Shown: positions 42,656-49,674 of the stretch, in pieces
How the letters are laid out: the number at the start of each line of letters is the position of its first letter
Position numbering within the stretch: the stretch's first letter is position 1
NCBI GenBank assembly: GCA_049314515.1
Contig: JBMOEY010000001.1
Location: forward strand, 25,709-89,708
DNA length: 64,000 bases
DNA from: RFQD01 sp049314515
Lineage (GTDB): Bacteria; Actinomycetota; Actinomycetes; Actinomycetales; Microbacteriaceae
Direction: 5' to 3'
Program-made: the position numbers and the translations under genes
Notes under the pieces: model-generated
Databases searched by the model: none
Told to the model about the DNA's origin: nothing
Seen by the model: the letters and a program-made list of their open reading frames with translations, nothing else

Positions 42656-43544
42656 GCTCGGCAAGTCGGTGCGGAGCCGGCAAGTCAGACACGTTGATCC
42701 CCACCATCGCTTCGCCGAGGCCGCGTGAAGCCTCGGTAACGACCGCAGGGTCATCGAAGAACGTGGTCGCCTTGACAATTGCCTTGGCTCGTTCTGCAGG
42801 GTTGCCCGACTTGAAAATTCCAGATCCAACGAAGACACCGTCTGCGCCAAGCTGCATCATCATGGCGGCGTCGGCGGGCGTTGCCACACCACCGGCAGTG
42901 AACAGAACGACCGGAAGCTTACCCGTGGCTGCAACCTCGCGAACTAGTTCGTAAGGTGCTTGAAGCTCCTTGGCAGCAACGAAAAGCTCATCTTCTGCCA
43001 TGGAAGACAACGCCCGAATCTCGGAGGTAATCTTGCGGATGTGCTTGGTTGCCTCGGAAACATCGCCAGTACCCGCTTCACCTTTTGAACGAATCATGGC
43101 GGCGCCTTCATTGATCCGTCGAAGGGCTTCTCCCAGATTCGTTGCACCGCAAACGAAGGGCGCGGTGAATTTCCACTTATCGATGTGATTGACGTAGTCG
43201 GCCGGGGAGAGAACCTCGGATTCGTCGATGTAATCGACTTTGAGGTGCTCGAGAATTTGAGCCTCGACGAAATGTCCGATGCGGGCCTTAGCCATCACCG
43301 GGATGGAGACAGTATCGATAATTTGCTGAATCAAATCGGGGTCGCTCATTCGGGCTACCCCGCCCTGGGCGCGAATGTCCGCCGGTACGCGCTCGAGAGC
43401 CATCACGGCGACGGCTCCTGAATCTTCGGCAATCTTCGCCTGCTCCGCAGTAACAACGTCCATGATGACGCCGCCCTTAAGCATCTCGGCGAGGCCGCGC
43501 TTCACGCGGTTAGAACCAGTGTGAGCCTGTGCGTTCTCAGTCAT
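42645..43544 (-). CDS. pdxS: Pyridoxal 5'-phosphate synthase lyase subunit PdxS
   Basis: Condenses ribose 5-phosphate, glyceraldehyde 3-phosphate and ammonia to PLP. 299 residues from ATG 43544 (MTENAQAHTGSNRVKRGLAEMLKGGVIMDVV), placed after an AAGAAG SD-like stretch; ATG 43550 is 2 codons upstream. The TIM-barrel signatures GAVAVMALERVPADIRAQGGVARMSDP, VMAKARIGHFVEAQILEHL and LFTAGGVATPADAAMMMQLGADGVFVGSGIF are complete. The pdxST pathway means the DXP-dependent route is not needed. Confidence 0.97.
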   Translation of the reverse strand: MTENAQAHTGSNRVKRGLAEMLKGGVIMDVVTAEQAKIAEDSGAVAVMALERVPADIRAQGGVARMSDPDLIQQIIDTVSIPVMAKARIGHFVEAQILEHLKVDYIDESEVLSPADYVNHIDKWKFTAPFVCGATNLGEALRRINEGAAMIRSKGEAGTGDVSEATKHIRKITSEIRALSSMAEDELFVAAKELQAPYELVREVAATGKLPVVLFTAGGVATPADAAMMMQLGADGVFVGSGIFKSGNPAERAKAIVKATTFFDDPAVVTEASRGLGEAMVGINVSDLPAPHRLAERGW

Positions 43545-43573
43545 GATCATCTTCTTTTCGTCGGTATGAGGAA

Positions 43574-44182
43574 CTAACGGTTTTTCGGCCATGCATCGGC
43601 GAGTGCCTGCCGAGTATCACCAAGAAGGCTCACGATCGCCTTTGTCTTGCCAATAATCGGGAAGAAGTTGGCATCGGTGGACCACCGCGGAACGATGTGC
43701 TGGTGCAAATGGTCGGCGACCCCTGCTCCGGCGATTCGTCCCTGATTCATACCGATGTTGAATCCTTCGTTGCGTGACACATCTTTGAGTACACGCATTG
43801 CCGTCTGAGTAAGACTAGCGATTTCCGCAACCTCGTCGACAGTTGCGTCGTCATACATTGCAACGTGACGGTAAGGGCAGACCATCATGTGCCCCGCGTT
43901 GTAGGGGTAAAGGTTGAGGATGACGAAGGCGAGCTTTCCGCGGTGAACGATCAGCCCCTCTTCGTCGGTTCGCTGCGGAGCCACACAGAACGGACACTCG
44001 TCCTCTGCATCATCCCCTGCGTGACCGCGAGTGATGTAGGCCATGCGGTGCGGCGTCCACAATCGCTGAAACTCATCCGGCGCGCCGGCAAAGTTGGTCG
44101 ACGGTTCGGCCGCAACACCGTCAAACTCTTCCTCGCCGTAGTGGATCATGGTCTCGTCGGTCGCATCAAATATCTTCGTCAC
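43574..44182 (-). CDS. HIT-family nucleotide hydrolase/phosphorylase (AP4A phosphorylase-like)
   Basis: About 202 residues from GTG 44182; ATG 44149 would give 191. The HIT domain shows LAFVILNLYPYNAGHMMVCPYRHV, FNIGMNQGRIAGAGVADHLHQHIVPRW with the H-x-H-x-H triad, and a zinc-type Cys pair (ECPFCVAPQ) before it. Members next to thrS in mycobacteria have been characterised as Ap4A phosphorylases; this protein aligns with them along its length, including LQRLWTPHRMAYI. It overlaps the thrS 3' end by 17 bases. The substrate is inferred. Confidence 0.9.
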   Translation of the reverse strand: MTKIFDATDETMIHYGEEEFDGVAAEPSTNFAGAPDEFQRLWTPHRMAYITRGHAGDDAEDECPFCVAPQRTDEEGLIVHRGKLAFVILNLYPYNAGHMMVCPYRHVAMYDDATVDEVAEIASLTQTAMRVLKDVSRNEGFNIGMNQGRIAGAGVADHLHQHIVPRWSTDANFFPIIGKTKAIVSLLGDTRQALADAWPKNR

Positions 44183-46166
44183 CGTTGATTTGACGGTGGT
44201 CTTCACTTGCGCGCACGATGAGTTCAATCGCCTCGGAAACCGGCACACCGTTTCGCTGAGTTCCGTCACGGAACCGGAAGCTCACCGCACCGTTTGCGCG
44301 ATCATCCTCTCCGGCGATCAATTGAATAGGGGTCTTCAGTGCCGTCGCGTTCCGAATTTTCTTCTGCATGCGATCATCCGATGCGTCCAATTCTGCGCGG
44401 ATACCTCGCTCCCTCAGCGACGCGATAATGTCCCTGAGGTAGGGCTCAAATTCCTCCGCGATCGCAATTCCCGTGACCTGAACCGGAGATAGCCACAGCG
44501 GGAATGCTCCCGCGTAGTGCTCGGTCAAGACGCCAAAGAACCGCTCAATGGAACCGAAAAGCGCGCGGTGAATCATCACGGGGCGATGACGATTGCCATC
44601 GTTACCGGTGTATTCGAGTTCAAACCGCTCGGGCAGGTTGAAATCAAGTTGAATCGTCGACATTTGCCAGGTGCGTCCGATCGCGTCGCGCGCCTGCACC
44701 GAAATTTTTGGTCCGTAGAATGCTGCGCCACCAGGGTCGGGAACGAGCTGAAGACCAGACTCCTCGGCCACAGACCGCAGAGTCTCCGTCGCTTCTTCCC
44801 ACACCTCGTCGTCACCAACGTACTTATTGGGATCCTTCGTCGAAAGTTCCAAATAAAAGTCGTCCAGACCGTAATCGCGTAGCAGCGAGATAACGAATTC
44901 GAGGAGCTTCGTCAGTTCTTCGCGCATGTTCTCGCGCGTCGTGAAAATGTGGGCGTCATCTTGAGTCATACCTCGCACGCGCGTGAGCCCGTGAACAACG
45001 CCTGATTTTTCGTACCGATACACCGAACCGAACTCGAACATTCGCAGCGGGAGCTGACGGTAGCTGCGCCCGCTCGAACGATAAATCAAAATATGGAACG
45101 GGCAATTCATTGGCTTGAGGTAGTACTCGGCGCCCGGCTTCACCACGTGACCGTGCTCGTCGAGAGTCTCGTCGAGCTTCATCGGCGGGAACATCCCATC
45201 GGAGTACCAGTCGAGATGGCCGCTGGTTTCGAAAAGGTTCGACTTGGTGATGTGTGGCGTGTAAACAAAGTCGTAGCCTGCTGCCTCGTGACGACGACGC
45301 GAGTAATCCTCCATCACGCGACGGATGACACCGCCCTTCGGATGGAAGACCGGCAGACCAGACCCGATTTCGTCGGGAAACGAAAAGAGGTCGAGCTCGA
45401 CACCCAGTCGACGATGGTCACGCTTGGCGGCCTCTTCGAGGCGTTGCTGATAGGCGCGAAGCTCATCCTTCGTGGGCCAGGCGGTTCCGTAGATCCGTTG
45501 CAGCTGAGGGTTCTTCTCACTGCCACGCCAATAGGCCGCCGCAAGTCGTGTGAGTGCAACTCCATTCCCGATCATTCGAGTATTTGGCAGGTGAGGTCCT
45601 CGACAGAGATCCTTCCAGACTGTCTCACCGGTGGCTGGATCGACGTTGTCGTAGATGGTCAGCTCGGCTCCACCGACCTCGACGTTCTCGTTGTCGTCCC
45701 CCGTACTTCCACCCTTGAGTCCGATTAGTTCAAGCTTGTAAGGCTCACCGGCAAGCTCCGTACGGGCCTGCTCCTCGGTCACAACACGACGCATAAATCG
45801 CTGTCCGGAGCGAATAATGCGTTCCATATTTTTTTCCAGGGCCTTCATGTCCTCCGGAGTGAACGCCTCGGGAACGTCAAAGTCGTAATAAAAGCCGTCG
45901 GTGACCGGAGGACCAATGCCGAGCTTCGCTTCCGGGTTCACGCCCTGCACCGCTTGGGCAAGGACGTGGGCGGCGGAGTGACGCAGAATCGCAAGTCCGT
46001 CGGGTGACCCGATGGTCACAGGCGCTACGTTGTCTCCCACCGAGAGGCGATGGGCTAGGTCGCGAAGCTCGCCATTGACGCGCATCGCCACGACGCTACG
46101 GTCAGTAAAGATGGCAAAACCGTCGCTTTCCGCGGAAACGACGAGTGAATCGATGTCAGTGCTCAC
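44166..46166 (-). CDS. thrS: Threonyl-tRNA synthetase
   Basis: 666 residues from GTG 46166 (a GGAAG stretch lies upstream). The frame is open to 46280, but that part comes from the tRNA remnant region. Domain order: TGS-like N-domain (VAMRVNGELRDLAHRLSVGDNV), editing domain with HSAAH, catalytic class II core with the motif 2 region (RVRGMTQDDAHIF), zinc-binding MNCPFHILIY, and the C-terminal anticodon-binding domain (QVTGIAIAEEFEPYLRDIIASLRERGIRAELD). The leader before GTG is under 50 bases to the tRNA remnant, with no T-box structure. tRNA genes upstream on the same strand suggest partial read-through. Confidence 0.97.
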   Translation of the reverse strand: MSTDIDSLVVSAESDGFAIFTDRSVVAMRVNGELRDLAHRLSVGDNVAPVTIGSPDGLAILRHSAAHVLAQAVQGVNPEAKLGIGPPVTDGFYYDFDVPEAFTPEDMKALEKNMERIIRSGQRFMRRVVTEEQARTELAGEPYKLELIGLKGGSTGDDNENVEVGGAELTIYDNVDPATGETVWKDLCRGPHLPNTRMIGNGVALTRLAAAYWRGSEKNPQLQRIYGTAWPTKDELRAYQQRLEEAAKRDHRRLGVELDLFSFPDEIGSGLPVFHPKGGVIRRVMEDYSRRRHEAAGYDFVYTPHITKSNLFETSGHLDWYSDGMFPPMKLDETLDEHGHVVKPGAEYYLKPMNCPFHILIYRSSGRSYRQLPLRMFEFGSVYRYEKSGVVHGLTRVRGMTQDDAHIFTTRENMREELTKLLEFVISLLRDYGLDDFYLELSTKDPNKYVGDDEVWEEATETLRSVAEESGLQLVPDPGGAAFYGPKISVQARDAIGRTWQMSTIQLDFNLPERFELEYTGNDGNRHRPVMIHRALFGSIERFFGVLTEHYAGAFPLWLSPVQVTGIAIAEEFEPYLRDIIASLRERGIRAELDASDDRMQKKIRNATALKTPIQLIAGEDDRANGAVSFRFRDGTQRNGVPVSEAIELIVRASEDHRQINGDEDI

Positions 46167-46216
46167 CTGTTCGTACTTCCTCAAACCAATGCTTCGAACA
46201 ATTAGTCCGAGCCTAA

Positions 46217-46243
46217 TGGTGGGCGATACTGGGTTCGAACCAG
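46217..46243 (-). pseudogene. Duplicated tRNA-Val 3' end (T-arm half, acceptor 3' strand, CCA)
   Basis: 27 bases identical to 46287-46313, the 3' end of the adjacent tRNA-Val(GAC) gene: the T-loop TTCGAA, the T-stem, acceptor strand and encoded CCA. The bases beyond the repeat do not form a D-arm, anticodon arm or 5' acceptor strand, so it is not a full tRNA. It lies 43 bases downstream of the intact gene. It may be an attachment-site scar or a slipped duplication. Confidence 0.8.
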
Positions 46244-46286
46244 CGCGAGCCGACGGGGTCGCGAGGTCACCGGTTCGCAAGAACTT

Positions 46287-46361
46287 TGGTGGGCGATACT
46301 GGGTTCGAACCAGTGACCTCTTCCGTGTCAGGGAAGCGCGCTACCACTGCGCCAATCGCCC
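46287..46361 (-). tRNA. tRNA-Val (GAC)
   Basis: 75 bases including an encoded CCA. The acceptor stem GGGCGAT pairs with ATCGCCC, anticodon stem CTTCC/GGAAG holds loop CTGACAC (anticodon GAC), and the T-loop is TTCGAAC. Last of three minus-strand tRNA genes running toward thrS. Confidence 0.96.
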
Positions 46362-46392
46362 AGGCAGACTCCCGAAGGAAATCGTTCTGGAG

Positions 46393-46463
46393 AGGTGGAT
46401 ACCGGATTCGAACCGGTGTGGACGGCTTTGCAGGCCGCTGCCTCGCCTCTCGGCCAATCCACC
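46393..46463 (-). tRNA. tRNA-Cys (GCA)
   Basis: 71 bases. Acceptor GGTGGAT/ATCCACC, D-loop GGCCGAGAGGCGAGG, anticodon loop CTGCAAA (anticodon GCA), T-loop TTCGAAT, discriminator U as expected for Cys. CCA is not encoded, unlike the two Val genes. Confidence 0.95.
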
Positions 46464-46511
46464 ATGAGTGGCGAACCACCGCAGGTGGATTCCACGTGGC
46501 TACCACACTCG

Positions 46512-46584
46512 AGCGGATGACGAGACTCGAACTCGCGACCCTCACCTTGGCAAGGTGATGCGCTACCAACTGCGCTACATCCGC
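46512..46584 (-). tRNA. tRNA-Gly (GCC)
   Basis: 73 bases. Acceptor GCGGATG pairs with CATCCGC, anticodon stem CACCT... loop TTGCCAA (anticodon GCC), T-loop TTCGAGT, discriminator U. CCA is not encoded. First gene of the minus-strand tRNA cluster. Confidence 0.95.
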
Positions 46585-46677
46585 ACTGCCCACCAGCCAA
46601 GACCAGCGTGCATCGAAAACGATAGTCGGATTAGCCACGTGGCGCAAAACGACCGCCCCCAAGACTTCAGCGCCAAA

Positions 46678-46708
46678 TTGTGTTCGAACGAGTTGTTCCG
46701 GTTAGGGT
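46678..46708 (+). promoter_or_regulatory. Candidate promoter for plus-strand tRNA-Val(CAC)
   Basis: TAGGGT at 46703-46708 fits a TAnnnT -10 element, with TTGTGT at 46678-46683 as a possible -35 at a long 19-base spacing. It lies 25 bases before the tRNA. It is in the 148-base spacer between the divergent tRNA-Gly and tRNA-Val genes, which must hold promoters for both directions. Confidence 0.3.
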
Positions 46709-46732
46709 GGAACGCACGACGGTGTCGTGAGC

Positions 46733-46808
46733 GGGCGATTGGCGCAGTTGGTAGCGCGCTTCCTTCACACGGAAGAGGTCATCAGTTCGAGTCTGGTATC
46801 GCCCACCA
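46733..46808 (+). tRNA. tRNA-Val (CAC)
   Basis: 76 bases including encoded CCA. Acceptor GGGCGAT/ATCGCCC, D-loop with AGTTGGTAG, anticodon stem CTTCC/GGAAG around loop TTCACAC (anticodon CAC). T-loop TTCGAGT. Divergent from the minus-strand cluster; the amtB stop codon is 3 bases beyond its 3' end. Confidence 0.95.
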
Positions 46809-46810
46809 TC

Positions 46811-48073
46811 TCAGTCGCTGGTCAATACATAACCCTCTTCGCCGTGCATCATTGTGTCGATACCGGCGAGCTCGTCTTCATTGCGCACCCGGAAGCCCAT
46901 CGTTTTCTCGATTGTCCACCCAATGGCATACGACAGGGTGAACGAATAAACAAGCACGACGAGGCTCCCGAGGCTTTGAACTCCGAGCTGTGTCGCGTTT
47001 CCGGTAAACAGCAACCCGACGTCACGGCCCGCGAGGCCGATAAAAATCATGCCGACGAGACCGCCAATGAGGTGGATGCCCACCACGTCGAGTGAATCAT
47101 CGAAACCCAACCGGAACTTGAGCTCTACCGCGAGACAGCAAACGATTCCCGCAATCAACCCAAGGACGAGAGACCACGTCGGGGTGAGTGCTCCGCAGGA
47201 GGGAGTAATCGCAACCAGTCCCGCAACGGCTCCGGAGGCAGCCCCAACCGATGTCGCCTTTCCGTCCTTGATTCTTTCCACAATGAGCCAGCCAAGAATC
47301 CCCGCGGCAGGTGCAGCCATTGTGTTGATAAACGCAAGTGAGGCGATTCCGTCCGCCGCGAGTTCGGATCCTGCGTTGAAACCAAACCAACCAAACCAGA
47401 GGAGCCCGGCTCCGAGGAGAACAAACGGCACGTTGTGCGGCTTGTGCAAACCCTTCGCGAATCCAATTCGCTTTCCGAGCACGATTGCCAGAGCGAGTGC
47501 CGCAGCTCCGGAATTGATTTCGACGACGGTGCCGCCCGCCATGTCGATCATTCCCAGACCGTCGACCAGCCATCCACCGCCGAGTCGTTGCCCCGTGACC
47601 GACGCGGCGCCAATGTTAAACACCCATGAAGCGACCGGAAAATATACGAGAGTGGCCCACACACCCGCAAAAACCAACCACGCACCAAACTTTGCCCGGT
47701 CCGCGATTGCACCAGAAATCAGGGCAACCGTGATGATAGCGAAGGTCGCTTGAAACGCCGCTAATGCCAAGGGAGGGATGTCGGCTTCTGGTGAAACGGT
47801 GAGAAGACCTTCCATTCCCAGGTTGCTGGTGTCTATGCCAATCACGCCGGGCACGCCGAAATAGCCCGGATTCCCCGGGGTCGCAAACACAACCGCGTAA
47901 CCGTAAAGAATCCAGATCGAGCCAACGAGTGCCATCGAACCAAAGCTCATCATCATCATCGAGATGACGCTCTTGGCACGAACTAGTCCGCCATAAAAGA
48001 AGGCCAACGCGGGAGTCATCATCAGCACGAGTGCTGCACTAATCAGGACAAATGCTGTATCGCCTTGGTTCAT
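46811..48073 (-). CDS. amtB2: Ammonium transporter (Amt/Mep family) with a Glu/His pore variant
   Basis: Eleven-helix ammonium channel/transporter. 420 residues, very similar to the upstream paralogue. Core Amt features are present: DTAFVLISAALVLMMTPALAFFYGG, the Asp of GMIDMAGGT, GWFGFNAGSELA, and the second pore His in DVVGIHLIGGLVG. At the first pore His position the sequence reads GGTVVEINSG, with Glu185 (codon GAA at 47519-47521), where the paralogue and E. coli AmtB have His. Glu at this site is known in some functional fungal Mep proteins. No PII gene (glnK) is linked. Symbol amtB2 is my label. Its start has no strong SD. Confidence 0.95.
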   Translation of the reverse strand: MNQGDTAFVLISAALVLMMTPALAFFYGGLVRAKSVISMMMMSFGSMALVGSIWILYGYAVVFATPGNPGYFGVPGVIGIDTSNLGMEGLLTVSPEADIPPLALAAFQATFAIITVALISGAIADRAKFGAWLVFAGVWATLVYFPVASWVFNIGAASVTGQRLGGGWLVDGLGMIDMAGGTVVEINSGAAALALAIVLGKRIGFAKGLHKPHNVPFVLLGAGLLWFGWFGFNAGSELAADGIASLAFINTMAAPAAGILGWLIVERIKDGKATSVGAASGAVAGLVAITPSCGALTPTWSLVLGLIAGIVCCLAVELKFRLGFDDSLDVVGIHLIGGLVGMIFIGLAGRDVGLLFTGNATQLGVQSLGSLVVLVYSFTLSYAIGWTIEKTMGFRVRNEDELAGIDTMMHGEEGYVLTSD

Positions 48074-48097
48074 AGCACGTAATCAAACATCCGCCGT

Positions 48098-48135
48098 GTT
48101 TCGAAAATAGGCACGCCGTGTTTCGCGCCGTTTAC
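48098..48135 (-). promoter_or_regulatory. Degenerate GlnR-type site upstream of the second amt gene
   Basis: On the minus strand GTAAA-N6-GAAAC is followed 6 bases later by a poor a-site (TGCCT) and then, after 6 more, a second GAAAC. The two GAAAC boxes are exactly 22 bases apart, the period of the GlnR consensus (gTnAC-n6-GaAAC-n6-gTnAC-n6-GaAAC). It lies 25-62 bases before ATG 48073. It overlaps one arm pair of a hairpin (48110-48143), so the repeats could instead be structural. Confidence 0.4.
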
Positions 48136-48143
48136 GGCGTGCC
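48110..48143. repeat. Inverted repeat between the two amt genes
   Basis: Perfect 10-bp arms GGCACGCCGT (48110-48119) and ACGGCGTGCC (48134-48143) with a 14-base loop. It abuts the stronger hairpin at 48144-48181. It could be a second terminator element, an operator, or an mRNA stabiliser. Confidence 0.7.
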
Positions 48144-48181
48144 TCAACGCAGGACCCGTACCGAAGCGGGTCCTGCGTTGA
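48144..48181 (-). terminator. Strong hairpin terminator after the first amt gene
   Basis: Perfect 15-bp arms TCAACGCAGGACCCG (48144-48158) and CGGGTCCTGCGTTGA (48167-48181) around an 8-base loop. It is about 50 bases downstream of the amt stop at 48231 on the minus strand. There is no U-tract, common for actinobacterial terminators. Confidence 0.7.
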
Positions 48182-48198
48182 GTTGATCCACGCGATGC

Positions 48199-48219
48199 GA
48201 ATCCTCACTATGAGGATTC
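48199..48219. repeat. Short inverted repeat just after the first amt stop codon
   Basis: GAATCCTCA and TGAGGATTC separated by CTA; 9-bp perfect arms, 3-base loop. It lies 12 bases beyond the amt stop and may be a first terminator hairpin in a series of three. Confidence 0.6.
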
Positions 48220-48230
48220 ACCTCGTTTGG

Positions 48231-49487
48231 TTATGCGTTGGCTAGTTCGTAGGCGTCTTCACCGTGAACAACGGTGTCGATGCCGGCAAGCTCATCCTCG
48301 TTCTTGATGCGGAATCCCATCGTCTTTTCAATGATGAGTCCGATAACGAAGCTGATAACGAACGAGAAGATCAGAACAGTGAAGGCAGCAATCGCCTGCT
48401 TTCCGAGCTGTTCGAACGAACCGGAGAAGATGAGGCCAACGTCTGTTGCGAAGAAGCCAATGTATAACGTTCCAATCAGTCCTCCAATGAGGTGGATGCC
48501 CACCACATCAAGTGAGTCGTCGAACCCAAGCTTGAACTTCAGTTCGATGGCCAGCGCACACAGTGCCCCGGTGACCAATCCCAAAACGATGGCCCAGACA
48601 GGTGTCAAGCTTGCGCAGGCCGGCGTGATTGCCACCAGTCCAGCAACGGCACCAGAGGCGGCTCCTACGGACGTTGCTTTGCCTTCCTTGACACGCTCGA
48701 CGACGAGCCAGCCAAGAACCGCTGCCGCCGGGGCTGCAATCGTGTTGATGAACGCGAGCGAGGCAATACCATCGGCCGCAAGCTCCGATCCGGCGTTGAA
48801 TCCGAACCATCCGAACCACAGGAGCCCTGCGCCGAGAAGCACGAACGGAACATTGTGCGGCTTGTCCATGCCCTTCGCGAATCCAATTCGCTTTCCGAGC
48901 ACAAGTGCGAGAGCCAAGGCCGCGGCTCCTGCGTTGATGTGCACGGCCGTTCCGCCCGCAAAGTCAATGGCTCCGAGGTTGTATGCAATCCATCCGCCGT
49001 CCACGATTTTGCCGTCGACAATCGTGAAATTGAAAACCCACGACGCGACAGGGAAATACACAATCGTCGCCCAGATGCCGGCGAAGACTAGCCACGCACC
49101 AAACTTGGCGCGGTCAGCGATTGAGCCGGAAATGAGCGCGACCGTAATAATGGCAAAGGTCGCCTGGAAGGCCGCAAAGGCAAGTGGTGGGAACATCGCA
49201 CCGTCTGGCGTGCTGAGCAACCCTTCGAGACCGAGGTTGGCCGTATCAATGCCAATGACGCCGTCGATGCCATAGAACGTGTCCGTCCCTGCGTTGGAAA
49301 ACGCGATTGCGTAGCCGTAGAGAACCCAAATGACACCGACTAGAGCAAGCGAGCCGAAGCTCAACATCATCATGGAGATGACACTCTTCGCCTTGACTAA
49401 TCCACCGTAGAAGAACGCCAAGGCTGGCGTCATGAGCAACACCAGTGCTGCCGAGATCAACACAAATGCCGTGTTTCCTTGATCCAT
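48231..49487 (-). CDS. amtB1: Ammonium transporter (Amt family), canonical twin-His
   Basis: 418 residues, about eleven transmembrane helices. First pore His is His183 in GGTAVHINAG (codon CAC at 48939-48941), second is in DVVGIHLIGGLIG; the Asp of AIDFAGGT and GWFGFNAGSELA are conserved. Start ATG 49487 has an SD (GAGGA). It is strongly similar to the downstream paralogue across the whole length, indicating tandem duplication. Two GlnR-type boxes lie 124-170 bases upstream, pointing to induction under nitrogen limitation. Symbol amtB1 is my label. Confidence 0.97.
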   Translation of the reverse strand: MDQGNTAFVLISAALVLLMTPALAFFYGGLVKAKSVISMMMLSFGSLALVGVIWVLYGYAIAFSNAGTDTFYGIDGVIGIDTANLGLEGLLSTPDGAMFPPLAFAAFQATFAIITVALISGSIADRAKFGAWLVFAGIWATIVYFPVASWVFNFTIVDGKIVDGGWIAYNLGAIDFAGGTAVHINAGAAALALALVLGKRIGFAKGMDKPHNVPFVLLGAGLLWFGWFGFNAGSELAADGIASLAFINTIAAPAAAVLGWLVVERVKEGKATSVGAASGAVAGLVAITPACASLTPVWAIVLGLVTGALCALAIELKFKLGFDDSLDVVGIHLIGGLIGTLYIGFFATDVGLIFSGSFEQLGKQAIAAFTVLIFSFVISFVIGLIIEKTMGFRIKNEDELAGIDTVVHGEDAYELANA

Positions 49488-49610
49488 TTCATCCTCGCTT
49501 CACAAAGTTTGTCGAACGATCCCAGAGTGAGCGGAAAGTGCCCACACGGGGTTTCGATCGGTGATGTTTCGAGGATGCGGGACGAAAGTTTCCTGAGTCA
49601 GCGTGAAAGC

Positions 49611-49657
49611 GTTTCGGAGGCGTTACGAAACGGCACCGCGCGTTTCGTTCGTGTTAC
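49611..49657 (-). promoter_or_regulatory. Two GlnR-type boxes upstream of the first amt gene
   Basis: On the minus strand GTAAC-N6-GAAAC occurs twice, at 49642-49657 and 49611-49626. Both match the a- and b-sites of the actinobacterial GlnR consensus gTnAC-n6-GaAAC exactly. They are offset by 31 bases (about three helical turns) instead of the usual 22, so both could still face the same side of the helix. The spacer between amt and zapE (187 bases) holds no gene. Confidence 0.7.
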
Positions 49658-49674
49658 GCCACACCACAGGGGTC

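Noticed and set aside
46167..46216. T-box leader before thrS
   Set aside because: The leader is about 50 bases, too short for a T-box, and lacks the conserved T-box sequence.
46217..46286. A further full tRNA gene between tRNA-Val and thrS
   Set aside because: Only the 3' quarter matches tRNA-Val; there is no matching 5' acceptor strand and no anticodon arm, so it is a remnant.
48274..49275. 333-codon plus-strand ORF opposite the first amt gene
   Set aside because: Low-complexity Ser/Pro/Ala-rich translation typical of antisense frames of membrane proteins; the Amt frame is conserved.
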